Shown here: one piece after another, positions 9,959 to 19,233 of the stretch | How the letters are laid out: every line of letters starts with the position of its first letter | Position numbering within the stretch: position 1 is the stretch's first letter | From: UBA117 sp049975245 | GTDB taxonomy: Archaea > Methanobacteriota > Methanobacteria > Methanobacteriales > Methanobacteriaceae | Assembly: GCA_049975245.1 (NCBI GenBank) | Contig: JBNGDB010000005.1 | Coordinates: 1-64,000 of the forward strand | Reading direction: 5' to 3' | Length of the DNA: 64,000 nucleotides | Program-made: the position numbers and the translations under genes | The notes under the pieces: generated by a model | What the model was told of the DNA's origin: nothing | Databases searched by the model: none | Seen by the model: only the letters and a program-made list of their open reading frames with translations

Positions 9959-10760
9959 ATGAAATTGACTTTTCTTGGAAGTGGTGGCGGACGCTTTCGC
10001 AACCATAACCCAGAAGCGAATGACTGGCGGATTTAGAATTGATGGAATTGATAATAAAAATATCCATATAGATCCTGGTCCTGGAGCACTGGTTAGAAGT
10101 TACCAGTTTGGATTAAATCCGGTAAAATTAGATGCAATCCTTATTTCTCATTCACATACAGATCACTATAGTGATGGAGAGGTTTTAATCGAAGCCATGA
10201 CCAGGGGAGTGACCCGTAAAAAAGGTGCTGTTTTTGGAAGTTTAAGTGTTATAGAAGGTTTTAAGAATTGGGGACCATGTATTTCTAAGTATCATTTAAG
10301 CAAACCAGAAGTGGTTATTTTAGGTGCTAATAAAAGTCGTAAACTGGGAAATATTAAAATTAGAGGTACAAAAACTGTACACGGTGATCCCACAGGTGTT
10401 GGTTTTCAGCTAAAGACCAAAGATTTAACCATTTCCTACACTTCAGATACAGAATATTTTGAAAACCTTCATAATTATCATAGTGGTGCTGATATATTGA
10501 TCGCTAGTGTAATCAGACCAGCAAGTGAAAGTATTCGTGGTCATATGTGCACCAATGATTTCATTAAACTGGTAGGTGAAGTAAAACCGAAACTTGCTAT
10601 AATGACTCATCTGGGCATGAAGATGATAATGAACAATGCCCCTCAAGAAGCCCAAAGGGTGAAAAATGAAACTGGAATAAATACAATAGCTGCTTATGAC
10701 GGCTTGGAAATTGATTTAGATCCTTATATTTCCAAACAGCAGACTTTAGACTCATTTTAA
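9959..10760 (+). pseudogene. Metallo-beta-lactamase-fold hydrolase with a single-base frameshift near the start
   Basis: The start ATG 9959 abuts the upstream stop and has AGGTGA behind it. It gives MKLTFLGSGGGRF, the expected first strand and Gly loop of this family. The frame must then shift by one base within 9991-10003 (CGCTTTCGCAACC) to continue as ATITQKRMTGGFRIDG. Removing one C after TTT restores a complete protein of about 266 residues. The metal-binding motif HSHTDH is intact near codon 60, followed by later His/Asp ligands (SDTEYF, MTHLGMKM). The fold suggests a phosphodiesterase or RNA-type hydrolase, but the substrate is unknown. In the shifted frame the nearest starts are TTG or GTG without a suitable ribosome site, so the sequence as given would probably not make the full enzyme. 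Confidence 0.8.
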
Positions 10761-10783
10761 AATAAAAAATAAATTAATCATAT

Positions 10784-10856
10784 GCCCTGGTAGCTTAGGC
10801 GGTAGAGCGCGGGATTCGTAATCCCGAGGTCGCGGGTTCAATTCCCGCCCAGGGCT
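10784..10856 (+). tRNA. tRNA-Thr (anticodon CGT)
   Basis: A full cloverleaf: acceptor GCCCTGG pairs with CCAGGGC, anticodon stem CGGGA/TCCCG encloses the loop TTCGTAA with anticodon CGT at 10817-10819, and the T arm carries GGTTCAATTCC. The discriminator base is T, as usual for archaeal tRNA-Thr. CCA is not encoded. It begins 23 bases after the metallo-beta-lactamase gene; an AT-rich TTTTAAAAT at 10755-10763 lies at TATA distance. A T run directly after the gene probably terminates transcription. No intron. Confidence 0.96.
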
Positions 10857-11138
10857 TTTTATCTATTTTAAATTTGGACATCACAATTTTTTCCGTTTCA
10901 ATGCTGGAAAATATAATTTATTATTCAGTAATAAGACTGTATTAACTTCCATTTTCAAAAAATCATATTTTAAATCATGTTTTTACAATTTATAAAGTTC
11001 TAATTAATATATTCGCTTTAATTATCTATTAACAAGTTTAGTTTTATTCAAAGTACTTCAAGAATATATTTTATACAAGAATAAACCATGATAATTTAAT
11101 TTAAAAATATTATAATTATAATATCTTTTCTTAAATTA

Positions 11139-11291
11139 TCAAACTTCTAAAATTTCTTCTACCATCATTTTACCTCCACATGGGCAGGAATCTATAAGAT
11201 CTCCTAACGAGTAGGGTGGACGGTTTCCAGAAACTTCGAATTCTTCGTACATGTTACATAGATTACATCTAGCTTTAACAATCCATTCCAT
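11139..11291 (-). CDS. 50-residue zinc-ribbon-like protein
   Basis: The frame encodes 50 residues beginning MEWIVKARCNLC and ending in CPCGGKMMVEEILEV. The CxxC near residues 9-12 and the CPCGG near 36-40 form a likely rubredoxin-type zinc ribbon. GGTGAT upstream (spacing three bases to the ATG) supports translation. It stands alone between tRNA-Thr and aroC, with about 280 and 160 non-coding bases on either side. Small zinc ribbons of this kind occur in methanogens, but I know no assigned function; a protein- or RNA-binding module is possible. Confidence 0.75.
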   Translation of the reverse strand: MEWIVKARCNLCNMYEEFEVSGNRPPYSLGDLIDSCPCGGKMMVEEILEV

Positions 11292-11449
11292 CGAATCACC
11301 TTTAAATTTTCAACTATTTATAAAGCATAATTACTCTAAATGTACTATTAATCTAATATATTGAATATAACCTTAAGATATTACAAATTTACATTAAAAA
11401 GTATTTACATTTAATTTTTTCAAATCATAAGTTTACTTAATATTTTTTT

Positions 11450-12544
11450 TTATTCTAATTTACAAGGGTGTATTAAACCAGATCTAATTAGATGGTCAAC
11501 TAAAATTATAGACACAGAAGCTTCAGCTACACTAGTTACCCTGGGACAGATACATGGGTCGTGACGTCCCTTTATCTCTATTTCAACCTCTTCCCTCTTA
11601 ATTAGGTCAACTGTTTTCTGTGCTTTTGAGATTGAGGGGGTCGGTTTAACTGCCATTCTAATTATGATGGGCATTCCATTAGATATTCCACCCAAAATTC
11701 CTCCCGCCTGATTAGTAGTAGTTCTTACACCGTCCTTGGAGATGTAATATTCATCATTCATCCCATAAGCAGTAAGTGTTGCAGCATCAAATCCTGCCCC
11801 TATTTCTACTCCCTTAACAGAGCCAATAGACATTAATACTTTAGCCAGATCTCCATCCAGTTTATCGAAAACAGGTTCCCCCATGCCAGCAGGAGGGTTT
11901 AAAACAACAGTTTCCACGATCCCACCAATAGAATCGCCTTCTTCTTTGACTTTAAGAATTAAATCTTCCATTTTACGAGCAGCGGCCGGATCTGCGCATT
12001 TTACAGGATTTTCTTTGATTTTAGATTTTATATGATTAATACTAACCTTATTTGCTTTTATGTTACCAATTTGGGTTACGTGACTTATAACTTGAATGTT
12101 GAGTTGTTTTAAAAGCTTTTTTGCAACTGATCCTCCAATAACTTGACCAATGGTTGTTCTTCCACTTCCACGGCCTCCGCCACGATAATCGTAATTACCA
12201 TATTTATAAATCCAGCAGAAATCTCCATGTCCGGGTCTAGGTTTATCTTTAAAGGGTTCGTATGCTGAGGAATCAATATCTTTATTATATACCACTGCAG
12301 TAATGGGAGTACCATCTGTTTTTCCCTGAAATACTCCAGATAATAATTCTACTTTATCCATTTCACTGCGAGAAGTTGTAATTTGGCTAGTGCCCGGCCT
12401 TCTTTTGTCTAATTCCTGTTGAATATCATTTTCAGACAATTCCAGACCGGCGGGACAACCATCAATAACCGCCCCTAGAGCGGTACCGTGGCTTGAGCCA
12501 AAAGTAGTAACTTTAAAATATTTGCCTATAGTATTACCTGACAT
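11450..12544 (-). CDS. aroC: Chorismate synthase
   Basis: 364 residues, full length. It converts 5-enolpyruvylshikimate 3-phosphate to chorismate with reduced flavin. Family signatures are present: GSSHGTALGAVIDGCPAG near residue 12, the RPGHGDF and YRGGGRGSGRTT region, and GILGGISNGMPI toward the C-terminus. GGGGGAT precedes the ATG. The gene is monocistronic here, well separated from the aroK-chorismate mutase cluster at 35.9-37.1 kb with which it shares the pathway. Confidence 0.97.
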   Translation of the reverse strand: MSGNTIGKYFKVTTFGSSHGTALGAVIDGCPAGLELSENDIQQELDKRRPGTSQITTSRSEMDKVELLSGVFQGKTDGTPITAVVYNKDIDSSAYEPFKDKPRPGHGDFCWIYKYGNYDYRGGGRGSGRTTIGQVIGGSVAKKLLKQLNIQVISHVTQIGNIKANKVSINHIKSKIKENPVKCADPAAARKMEDLILKVKEEGDSIGGIVETVVLNPPAGMGEPVFDKLDGDLAKVLMSIGSVKGVEIGAGFDAATLTAYGMNDEYYISKDGVRTTTNQAGGILGGISNGMPIIIRMAVKPTPSISKAQKTVDLIKREEVEIEIKGRHDPCICPRVTSVAEASVSIILVDHLIRSGLIHPCKLE

Positions 12545-12786
12545 AAATTAAATCCCCCGCTTAATTATTGTAAAATAAATTGTTATCTCCATAAATTTAT
12601 TATTGACTTCGATTATTATATCATTTTCATCTAAATTAACTTTTATTATACAAAAAAATGAATAATTCACATTAATGAAAATCTATCAGAATTTATTCAA
12701 CCATCTAAATATGAATTTTAATTCTTTATATCAATCATATCAATCAACATTTAATAGCTTATAATTTCTCATTATCCACTAAAGTG

Positions 12787-13170
12787 CTAATTTACATCTT
12801 CAATGGATATAATTTTACCATTTTGAAATTTAAAAATTGATTTACCATGAATTTCAATACTTTCCCCCGCTTTAGGGCCGTCAGGAATATCTCTAGCTAA
12901 AATTCCTCTAAAGTTAATATTGTTTTTTACCCTATCACCATCAATTTTTTGATGAACAATCTCCATCTTCCTTTCTTTAAATAATTTAACTGCTTGTTCT
13001 GCTTGTTTTTTAAGATTATTTTTTCCCATAATTTGAAGATTTACTTGATTATTGGCTATATTTTTAAATTCAACATCATCAGTAAGATTTTTAAGCATTC
13101 CTCGTATATCAAAATTATTATAAGCCATAATATATTCATCAATAATCTCTTTCATCTGTTTCTCGTCCAT
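12787..13170 (-). CDS. NTF2-like (SnoaL-type) small protein
   Basis: 127 residues. The pattern of an N-terminal helix (IIDEYIMAYNNFD), a short helix plus strand (MLKNLTDDVEFKNI) and a C-terminal sheet ending IFKFQNGKIISIEDV fits the NTF2-like/SnoaL cone fold. Members are either ligand-binding proteins or enzymes, and no catalytic residues can be assigned here. A TTG at 13185 is open, but AGAGGA lies at ideal spacing before ATG 13170. It is divergent from the DNA glycosylase gene. Confidence 0.75.
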   Translation of the reverse strand: MDEKQMKEIIDEYIMAYNNFDIRGMLKNLTDDVEFKNIANNQVNLQIMGKNNLKKQAEQAVKLFKERKMEIVHQKIDGDRVKNNINFRGILARDIPDGPKAGESIEIHGKSIFKFQNGKIISIEDVN

Positions 13171-13280
13171 CTTAATTCCTCTCAATTTTTAAATAGATAA
13201 ACCCAGTAAAATGCAACTAAAGCATTTTTTTTACATTAATCCAACAAAATACCGATATACAAATTATATTTTTCTATAAT

Positions 13281-13288
13281 TTTATATA
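13281..13288 (+). promoter_or_regulatory. TATA box for a probable leaderless transcript
   Basis: TTTATATA is centred about 27 bases before the ATG at 13312. That is the archaeal distance from TATA to transcription start, so the mRNA would begin at or near the start codon. No ribosome-binding motif precedes this ATG, which fits a leaderless message. Confidence 0.6.
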
Positions 13289-13311
13289 GATTTCAATTGC
13301 ATTTATTAATC

Positions 13312-14025
13312 ATGAGAAAATTTCATCATATTATAGAAGAAATGTATTATAAATTATATGATCTTTACGGGCCTCAAGGATGGTGGCCTTTAACCAAATA
13401 TAACGGAGCAAATCCAAACAAAATCGGTTCTATCATGGGTTATCACCCTAAAAATTATGATATTCCTGTTTTAAGAAATGATATCTATGAAGTAATTCTT
13501 GGATCTATTTTAACGCAGAATACGTCTTGGATTCAGGCGCAAAAGGCTGTATTAAATCTGAATGAATTAAATGCTATAGTTCCTGAAAGATTACTGAATT
13601 TAGATGAGCAAATAATTAAATCCCAAATTAAATGTGCCGGATTTTTGAATCAAAAGGCAATGTATTTGAAGGAAATTACTAAATTTTTTATTAAATTAAA
13701 GGGACGATCTCCTACCAGAAAAGAACTTTTGGATGTTAAAGGTGTGGGAAATGAAACTGCAGATACCATACTACTTTACGCTTATAAAAAACCCGAATTT
13801 GTAGTTGATACTTATACTAAACGTATATTTACACATTTAGGTATGGTGGATGAACACATTGGATACTTGCAACTAAAGGAATTATTTGAATCAAGTCTCC
13901 CTGAAAATTTTAAGATATACAACGAATATCACGCTTTAATAGTGGAACATGCCAAAAGATATTATAAGAAAAAACCCTATGGAGAAAATGATCCTCTCAA
14001 AAAAATGATAAAAAATCTTAAATAA
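13312..14025 (+). CDS. Endonuclease III-like DNA glycosylase (HhH-GPD, MagIII-like)
   Basis: 237 residues. The HhH-GPD core shows ILTQNTSWIQAQKAV near residue 70, the hairpin GVGNETADTILLYA and the conserved catalytic Asp in FVVDTYTKRIF. The Lys that makes endonuclease III a lyase is replaced within GVGNET, and the C-terminal four-Cys iron-sulphur loop is absent. Both features match the MagIII branch (alkylbase glycosylase of Helicobacter) rather than true Nth. The N-terminal YGPQGWWPL and MGYHPKNYD segments are also typical of that branch. It likely removes damaged bases as a monofunctional glycosylase (inference). A TTG at 13297 is open but lies upstream of the predicted transcript start. 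Confidence 0.85.
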   Translation: MRKFHHIIEEMYYKLYDLYGPQGWWPLTKYNGANPNKIGSIMGYHPKNYDIPVLRNDIYEVILGSILTQNTSWIQAQKAVLNLNELNAIVPERLLNLDEQIIKSQIKCAGFLNQKAMYLKEITKFFIKLKGRSPTRKELLDVKGVGNETADTILLYAYKKPEFVVDTYTKRIFTHLGMVDEHIGYLQLKELFESSLPENFKIYNEYHALIVEHAKRYYKKKPYGENDPLKKMIKNLK

Positions 14026-14049
14026 ATATTTAAAGGCTTTGGTGGTAAA

Positions 14050-15018
14050 ATGCAATTTCCAATCACTAGAATGAGAAGACTTAGAAAAGATCCTCAAATA
14101 AGAAAAATTTTAAGTGAAAATAAGTTAAATCCTGAAGATTTAATTTATCCAATGTTTATAAAGGAAGTTTTAAAAGACGACCAAAAAGAAGAAATTAAAA
14201 CCATGCCTGGCCAGTACCGATATTCATTAAATGATGGAGTAAAAGAGGCTAAGAAGCTTGAAGAAATGGGTCTCTCTTCCATACTTCTATTTGGAATGCC
14301 TAAGTTTAAGGACGAATTTGGTTCTTCAGCATACGATGAAGATGGTATAGTGCAAAAAACAGTTGCCAGATTAAAGGAAGAAACTGATCTGGTAGTTATT
14401 ACTGATGTTTGCATGTGTCAATACACATCCCACGGTCACTGCGGTATAGTGCATGAAGATCAAATACTAAATGACGAAAGTCTAGATTATCTTTCCCAGA
14501 TCGCTTTAAGTCATGCTGAGGCCGGTGCAGATATAGTAGCACCTTCAGATATGATGGATGGTAGAGTAATGGCCATCAGAGATACTTTAGATGAATACGG
14601 ATTTTATGATACTCTCATCATGTCTTATGCTGCAAAATATGCATCCTCATTTTACGCACCATTTAGAGATGCAGTTAGTTCAGCACCCTCCTTTGGTGAT
14701 AGAAAAACGTACCAAATGAACCCCGCCAACTCATCTGAAGCATTAAGAGAAGCTGAGATGGATATTTATGAAGGAGCTGATATAATCATGGTTAAACCTG
14801 CTTTAGCCTATTTAGATATCATCAATAGAATTAAAACTGAATTTAACGTACCTACCGCTGCCTATCAAGTAAGTGGTGAATATTCTATGATTAAAGCAGC
14901 TATTGATGCTGGTTATTTAACTGAAGATTCTATCTTAGAATCATTGACATCAATTAAAAGAGCCGGCGCAGACCTTATACTTACTCATTTTGCCCCTGAT
15001 TTCTTGAAAAAGGATTAA
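14050..15018 (+). CDS. hemB: Delta-aminolevulinic acid dehydratase (porphobilinogen synthase)
   Basis: 322 residues. It condenses two 5-aminolevulinate molecules to porphobilinogen, the tetrapyrrole precursor needed here for F430, cobamides and siroheme. The metal-binding region DVCMCQYTSHGHCG (near residue 117-130) has the Cys-rich zinc-type ligands. Catalytic Lys residues are in SYAAKYASSFYAPFRDA and MVKPALAYLD. GGTGGT sits four bases before the ATG. It starts 24 bases after the glycosylase gene and is followed closely by the CitG-like gene, so an operon is likely. Confidence 0.97.
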   Translation: MQFPITRMRRLRKDPQIRKILSENKLNPEDLIYPMFIKEVLKDDQKEEIKTMPGQYRYSLNDGVKEAKKLEEMGLSSILLFGMPKFKDEFGSSAYDEDGIVQKTVARLKEETDLVVITDVCMCQYTSHGHCGIVHEDQILNDESLDYLSQIALSHAEAGADIVAPSDMMDGRVMAIRDTLDEYGFYDTLIMSYAAKYASSFYAPFRDAVSSAPSFGDRKTYQMNPANSSEALREAEMDIYEGADIIMVKPALAYLDIINRIKTEFNVPTAAYQVSGEYSMIKAAIDAGYLTEDSILESLTSIKRAGADLILTHFAPDFLKKD

Positions 15019-15043
15019 AACATATAAATTGATAGAGAAAACC

Positions 15044-15958
15044 ATGAAACCTAATTTAATAACCAAAATTGCTCAGATAGCATCTGTACTGGAAGTTAGT
15101 GGACATCCTAAACCGGGCAATGTTCACCGAACTCAAGATTTTAATGATATGGTCTTTGAAGACTTTATAATTAGTGGAATCGTTATAGGAGACCAGATTA
15201 AAAAAGCTGCTCAAAGAGGTCAAAAATATGGTCATCAAGATAATAAATTGAACCATATAAAACTAGGTGAATTAATTAAAAAAGCAGTCATGGAAACTGA
15301 TAATTGGATTGCCAATAACACAAATTTAGGTATAGTAATGCTTTTAATTCCTTTATCCGCCGCAGCAGGTATGAGTAAAAAATTTAACGATTTAAGATTT
15401 AATGCAGATAAAATAATGAAAGCTACTACTGCAAAAGATGCGATAGATTTATACGATGCTATAAACATTGCTGATGCAGGAGGGATGGGAAAAAAAGATG
15501 ATCTTGACGTGGGAAGTGAAGAATCAAAGAACTCTCTCTTAGAGGAAAATGTGACCATGTTTGACGTATTGGAAATATCTTCATCATGGGATCATTTGGC
15601 CTTTGAGCTAACCCATAAAATGCCTGTAACTTTTGAGGTGGGAGCACCTTTCTTTGCCCGTGTAAAAAAAAGCCATGGAATAAATAAGGCCACTGTTCAA
15701 ACATTTTTAACCATTTTATCCCAATATCCAGATACACTGATCTCCCGTAAATACGGGGCGGAAATAGCCGAAAAAGTTTCTGAAGAGGCGAAAATTATAC
15801 TGGAAAATGGGGGAATATTGACAGATAAAGGAGTTTCTATGTTAAACTCCTTTGATCAAGAATTAATTAAAAATAAACTTAACCCAGGAACAACTGCAGA
15901 TTTAACTGCGTCTTCCATTATGGTTGCACTTATAGGAGAATATGGATTTAAAATTTGA
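15044..15958 (+). CDS. Triphosphoribosyl-dephospho-CoA synthase (CitG/MdcB) family protein
   Basis: 304 residues. The family hallmark is an N-terminal SGHPKPGNVHR (near residue 21-31), followed by helical segments with PLSAAAGMS and DAINIADAGGMG. The bacterial enzymes make the prosthetic group of citrate or malonate decarboxylases, but no such decarboxylase is seen here. Methanogen members of this family (COG1767) are widespread, and their real substrate is unknown to me. A TTG at 15029 is an alternative start; ATG 15044 is favoured by family alignment, though its ribosome site is weak. It follows hemB by 25 bases. Confidence 0.78.
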   Translation: MKPNLITKIAQIASVLEVSGHPKPGNVHRTQDFNDMVFEDFIISGIVIGDQIKKAAQRGQKYGHQDNKLNHIKLGELIKKAVMETDNWIANNTNLGIVMLLIPLSAAAGMSKKFNDLRFNADKIMKATTAKDAIDLYDAINIADAGGMGKKDDLDVGSEESKNSLLEENVTMFDVLEISSSWDHLAFELTHKMPVTFEVGAPFFARVKKSHGINKATVQTFLTILSQYPDTLISRKYGAEIAEKVSEEAKIILENGGILTDKGVSMLNSFDQELIKNKLNPGTTADLTASSIMVALIGEYGFKI

Positions 15959-16094
15959 AGCACATAAATAAAATGATATTTAGAATAAAGAAGTATCTTA
16001 TCTAAATAACAAATTAGATTTATTCAAAAATAAAATAAAAAAAATAGTTATCTTAACTTAAATTTTACAAAAATTATATATTTTGGTGTTTTTA

Positions 16095-17648
16095 ATGGAC
16101 GCGAAGATGCAAAGAACTATCAATGAATTACACATATATGAAAAAAAGATTTTAAAGGCTTTAGAAGTATTAGGTTATGAGAGTACACCAGAAGAAGTGG
16201 CCAAAAAACAGGAAATGAATATTAAATCTGTTATGAGTGCTGCAGGTTCTTTAGAGTCTAAAAACTTTATTGAAGTTCAAAAAGACACTGATCAAATTAT
16301 CAGCTTAAGTAATACTGGGAAAAAATATGCCCAGGAAGGTTTGCCCGAACGTAAGATTTTGAAAATACTTGAAAAAGAAAAATCCGTTAAAATGTCCGAA
16401 ATTAAGGACAAAGCAGATCTAGAAGGATCGGAAGTTAAAATAGCCATTGGATGGTTATTAAAGAAAAAATGGGCCACCATTGATAAAGGTATCGTAAAAA
16501 TTACCGATGAAGGTTTGAAAGCTGTAAATGAGGAATATAAAGACGAAGCATTGCTGGACAAACTTCTAGATACCCAGAAACTTTTGCTATTTAAACCTCC
16601 CCAAATAATTAAAGAGGGATTTGACCTTTTAAAGAAGAGGAAAGGAATAATTGATGTTAAAAAAGAACCAAAATATAGATTTAAGTTAACAGATGAAGGT
16701 AAAAAATTGCTGGATATGGGTATGGACATAACCGAAGAAGCTACTCAACTAACCCATGAACAGCTAAAAACCGGTGCTTGGCGATCCCTTAAATATAGGG
16801 GGTACGATATAAATGCAGAACATCCGGATGTTTTTCCAGGGAAAATACACCCCTTAAGACGAATAATTGAAGATATAAGAAAAATTTTCCTGCAGATGGG
16901 ATTTACTGAATCTAAAGGTTCAATATTGGAATCAGCATTCTGGAATTTTGACTGTCTATTCCAACCCCAAGATCATGCAGCTCGTGAGATGCAAGACACA
17001 TTCTATATAAGAAATCCTAAATATGTCCAACTTCCAGATAAGGATTTAGTATCTAAAGTTGGAAAAGTCCATGAAACTGGTGGTTCAACTGGATCTGAAG
17101 GATGGGGTTATAATTGGGATGTGGATGTTGCTAAACAATCTGTACTTAGAACCCATACCACCTGTGTCTCTGCCCGTTACTTGAAAGAAAATAAACCTCC
17201 TTTAAAGATGTTTTCAGTTGGCAGAGTATTTAGAAGGGAAACCATAACCTACAAGCACTTGCCAGAGTTTCATCAAGTGGAAGGAATTGTTTCTGCTGAG
17301 GATATAAATTTTAGAAATCTTTTGGGAATACTTAAAGAATTTTATAAAAAGCTTGGCTTTAAAGTCCGTTTCAGACCTGCTTATTTCCCATATACTTATC
17401 TTTCAACTGAATGTGAAATTTATCTCCCGGAAAAAGAATCATGGGTTGAACTAGGGGGGGCTGGAATGTTTAGACCCGAAGTACTTGAACCTCTAGGGGT
17501 AGAAAGTCCTGTTGCGGCTTTTGGTCTTGGAATTGAAAGACTGGCATTAAAACAGTTAGAAATAAACGATATTCGAATGTTATATAAGAGTGATATGGGA
17601 TGGCTTAGAAAGCTTCCAGTAACTAAGGGAATATTTTTAGATGAATAA
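16095..17648 (+). CDS. pheS: Phenylalanine-tRNA ligase alpha subunit
   Basis: 517 residues, the archaeal/eukaryotic-type length. The N-terminal third contains winged-helix repeats that bind tRNA-Phe. The class II catalytic core begins with HPLRRIIEDIRKIFLQMGF, then QDHAAREMQDTFY, the motif 2 region VFRRETITYKHLPEFHQVEG and motif 3 in GLGIERLALKQL. It charges tRNA-Phe together with PheT, which is not in this window, as is common in archaea. TTG and GTG starts lie upstream, but GGTG six bases before ATG 16095 decides the start. A T-rich stretch after the TAA looks like a terminator. Confidence 0.96.
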   Translation: MDAKMQRTINELHIYEKKILKALEVLGYESTPEEVAKKQEMNIKSVMSAAGSLESKNFIEVQKDTDQIISLSNTGKKYAQEGLPERKILKILEKEKSVKMSEIKDKADLEGSEVKIAIGWLLKKKWATIDKGIVKITDEGLKAVNEEYKDEALLDKLLDTQKLLLFKPPQIIKEGFDLLKKRKGIIDVKKEPKYRFKLTDEGKKLLDMGMDITEEATQLTHEQLKTGAWRSLKYRGYDINAEHPDVFPGKIHPLRRIIEDIRKIFLQMGFTESKGSILESAFWNFDCLFQPQDHAAREMQDTFYIRNPKYVQLPDKDLVSKVGKVHETGGSTGSEGWGYNWDVDVAKQSVLRTHTTCVSARYLKENKPPLKMFSVGRVFRRETITYKHLPEFHQVEGIVSAEDINFRNLLGILKEFYKKLGFKVRFRPAYFPYTYLSTECEIYLPEKESWVELGGAGMFRPEVLEPLGVESPVAAFGLGIERLALKQLEINDIRMLYKSDMGWLRKLPVTKGIFLDE

Positions 17649-17732
17649 TTCTTTAGATTATTCCCTCTAATTATTTTTAAATATTTTAACTTTTTTTATC
17701 AAAATTTACAATACAATTTTTACTTTTTTTTA

Positions 17733-18203
17733 TCAAACTGGATTTACAATATAATATTCACCATCACTCTTTTTAATTTTTTTTAATAACCCCTTATTTT
17801 CCAAAGAGATAATAATATGATACATCCTGAAAGTGCTAACTTTAAGATCACCGTAAAGAAGATTTCCCTCTAAAATATGACGGGAGACCATAGAAGAACC
17901 ATCAACAATACTTTTTATTATGTCAAAGGATTTCTGTTCAAGCTGGTCTAGTTCCTCTCTTTTAACATCTGCCTTAGAATCTACCACTTTAACATCTTGA
18001 TTACCTTTAATTAGAACCCTATCATCATTCCCTTTTATTATCAATCCTTTACCTATTAAGACACCCAATATTTCTTTTACATCGTGTTCAGACATGTTTA
18101 AATCTATTTTAAGAATATTTGGAGAAACTTCACCTCCAAATTCTGCTTGAATATATTTAATCTGATTATAAACTATATTCTGTTTTTTAGTAATGGTAAT
18201 CAT
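17733..18203 (-). CDS. Winged-helix protein of unknown function
   Basis: 156 residues. Two helix-turn-helix-like halves are visible: residues 1-65 (EHDVKEILGVLIGKGLII) and 85-156 (STFRMYHIIISLENKGLLKK), joined by a charged linker. The pattern is that of tandem winged-helix domains, suggesting a nucleic-acid-binding or protein-docking role. It is the third gene of a minus-strand set (RNase J-like, HD nuclease, this), only 35 bases after the HD gene, so it could be an accessory factor of an RNA-processing unit (inference). Confidence 0.65.
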   Translation of the reverse strand: MITITKKQNIVYNQIKYIQAEFGGEVSPNILKIDLNMSEHDVKEILGVLIGKGLIIKGNDDRVLIKGNQDVKVVDSKADVKREELDQLEQKSFDIIKSIVDGSSMVSRHILEGNLLYGDLKVSTFRMYHIIISLENKGLLKKIKKSDGEYYIVNPV

Positions 18204-18238
18204 GAAAATTCAGCCTTTATACTTTGATTAATTAACTT

Positions 18239-19159
18239 CTAAAATTGGGTATATCCATGCTGCAGCATGCCTTTAACTTTAGCATCCAAATTATCTGCAT
18301 GGTGCAGGGCTAATGCTTCAGGAAGTTGGGGACTAACTGGCGAGCCCCAACCATTTTTAACTTCCCCATGGTGGCTTAAAATTAAATGAAGAAGATTATT
18401 TTTCATATCTTCCGGCATATCTGTCTTTTTTAATTTTTGGTTAACTATTTCAGATGATATGAAAATATGATCAAGTAGTTCACCTTCCCGGGACATGGTT
18501 ATACAAGTTCCATACTTGTTATATTTATAGGACTTTAATTTACCTATATCATGTAGTATGGCCCCGGTGTAAAGTAAATCCCGATTTAATTCAGGATAAA
18601 ATTTATATATTTGTTTGCAAAGCTTTAAAACCCCAACAGTATGTTCTAAAAGACCTCCAATATAATCATGATGATGGTATTTCGCTGAAGGAGATTTATA
18701 GAATTTTCTGGTAAATTCTTCATCTTCAAAGAACATTTTTAATAATTTTTTCAAATGTTTGTCTTTAATCTTCTCTACAGTATATTCAATCTCTTTTTTT
18801 AATTCATCTAAATCTTTATCGGAAGTTTTTATAAAATCTGATAAGTGATATTTATCCTCAGTTAATTCCTTAAAAACCTTAATTATTATGTTATATTTTC
18901 CAGAACCTCTGGGAAATTCGTTTACTTGTCCTTCAATTTTATACACACCGCCTTTTTTAATGGATTTCATTGTTTCTTCTATATCTTTTGGAAACATTCT
19001 CCCTAAAATATCGCCGGATTTGTCCGATAAATTCAAATCAATGTATAGATTGTTATTTTTACTTTTTTTAATTTCTTTATCAGATATAACAAAAACAGAC
19101 TTAATAGGCCGCCTTGAAACTAAATTAATGATAAAATCTTCTTCAGATTTTCTAAACAT
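18239..19159 (-). CDS. OB-fold + HD-domain 3'-5' exoribonuclease, YhaM-like
   Basis: 306 residues. An N-terminal OB domain (residues 15-100, KKSKNNNLYIDLNLSDKSGDI) is fused to an HD metal-dependent hydrolase domain: HHHDYIGGLLEHTV (about 160), GAILHDIGKLKSY (about 205), LILSHHGE and HHADNLDAKVKGML near the C-terminus. This is the layout of bacterial YhaM/CBF1 3'-5' exoribonucleases. A longer frame to 19195 exists, but GAGGAGAT lies before ATG 19159. It follows the RNase J-like gene by 74 bases on the same strand, so an RNA-decay operon is plausible. Function is inferred from domains only. Confidence 0.85.
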   Translation of the reverse strand: MFRKSEEDFIINLVSRRPIKSVFVISDKEIKKSKNNNLYIDLNLSDKSGDILGRMFPKDIEETMKSIKKGGVYKIEGQVNEFPRGSGKYNIIIKVFKELTEDKYHLSDFIKTSDKDLDELKKEIEYTVEKIKDKHLKKLLKMFFEDEEFTRKFYKSPSAKYHHHDYIGGLLEHTVGVLKLCKQIYKFYPELNRDLLYTGAILHDIGKLKSYKYNKYGTCITMSREGELLDHIFISSEIVNQKLKKTDMPEDMKNNLLHLILSHHGEVKNGWGSPVSPQLPEALALHHADNLDAKVKGMLQHGYTQF

Positions 19160-19233
19160 CACAATCTCCTCATAATATAATATTAAAAATATCAATTAAA
19201 ATAATTGGTCATAACAAAAATTCATTTGGAAGA

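Noticed and set aside
15044..15958. Citrate or malonate decarboxylase cofactor system
   Set aside because: The CitG-like gene has no decarboxylase, acyl carrier or CitX neighbour; it sits with hemB and pheS.
18888..19175. Plus-strand open frame antisense to the HD nuclease
   Set aside because: Composition and position match a shadow of the real minus-strand gene; no ribosome site.
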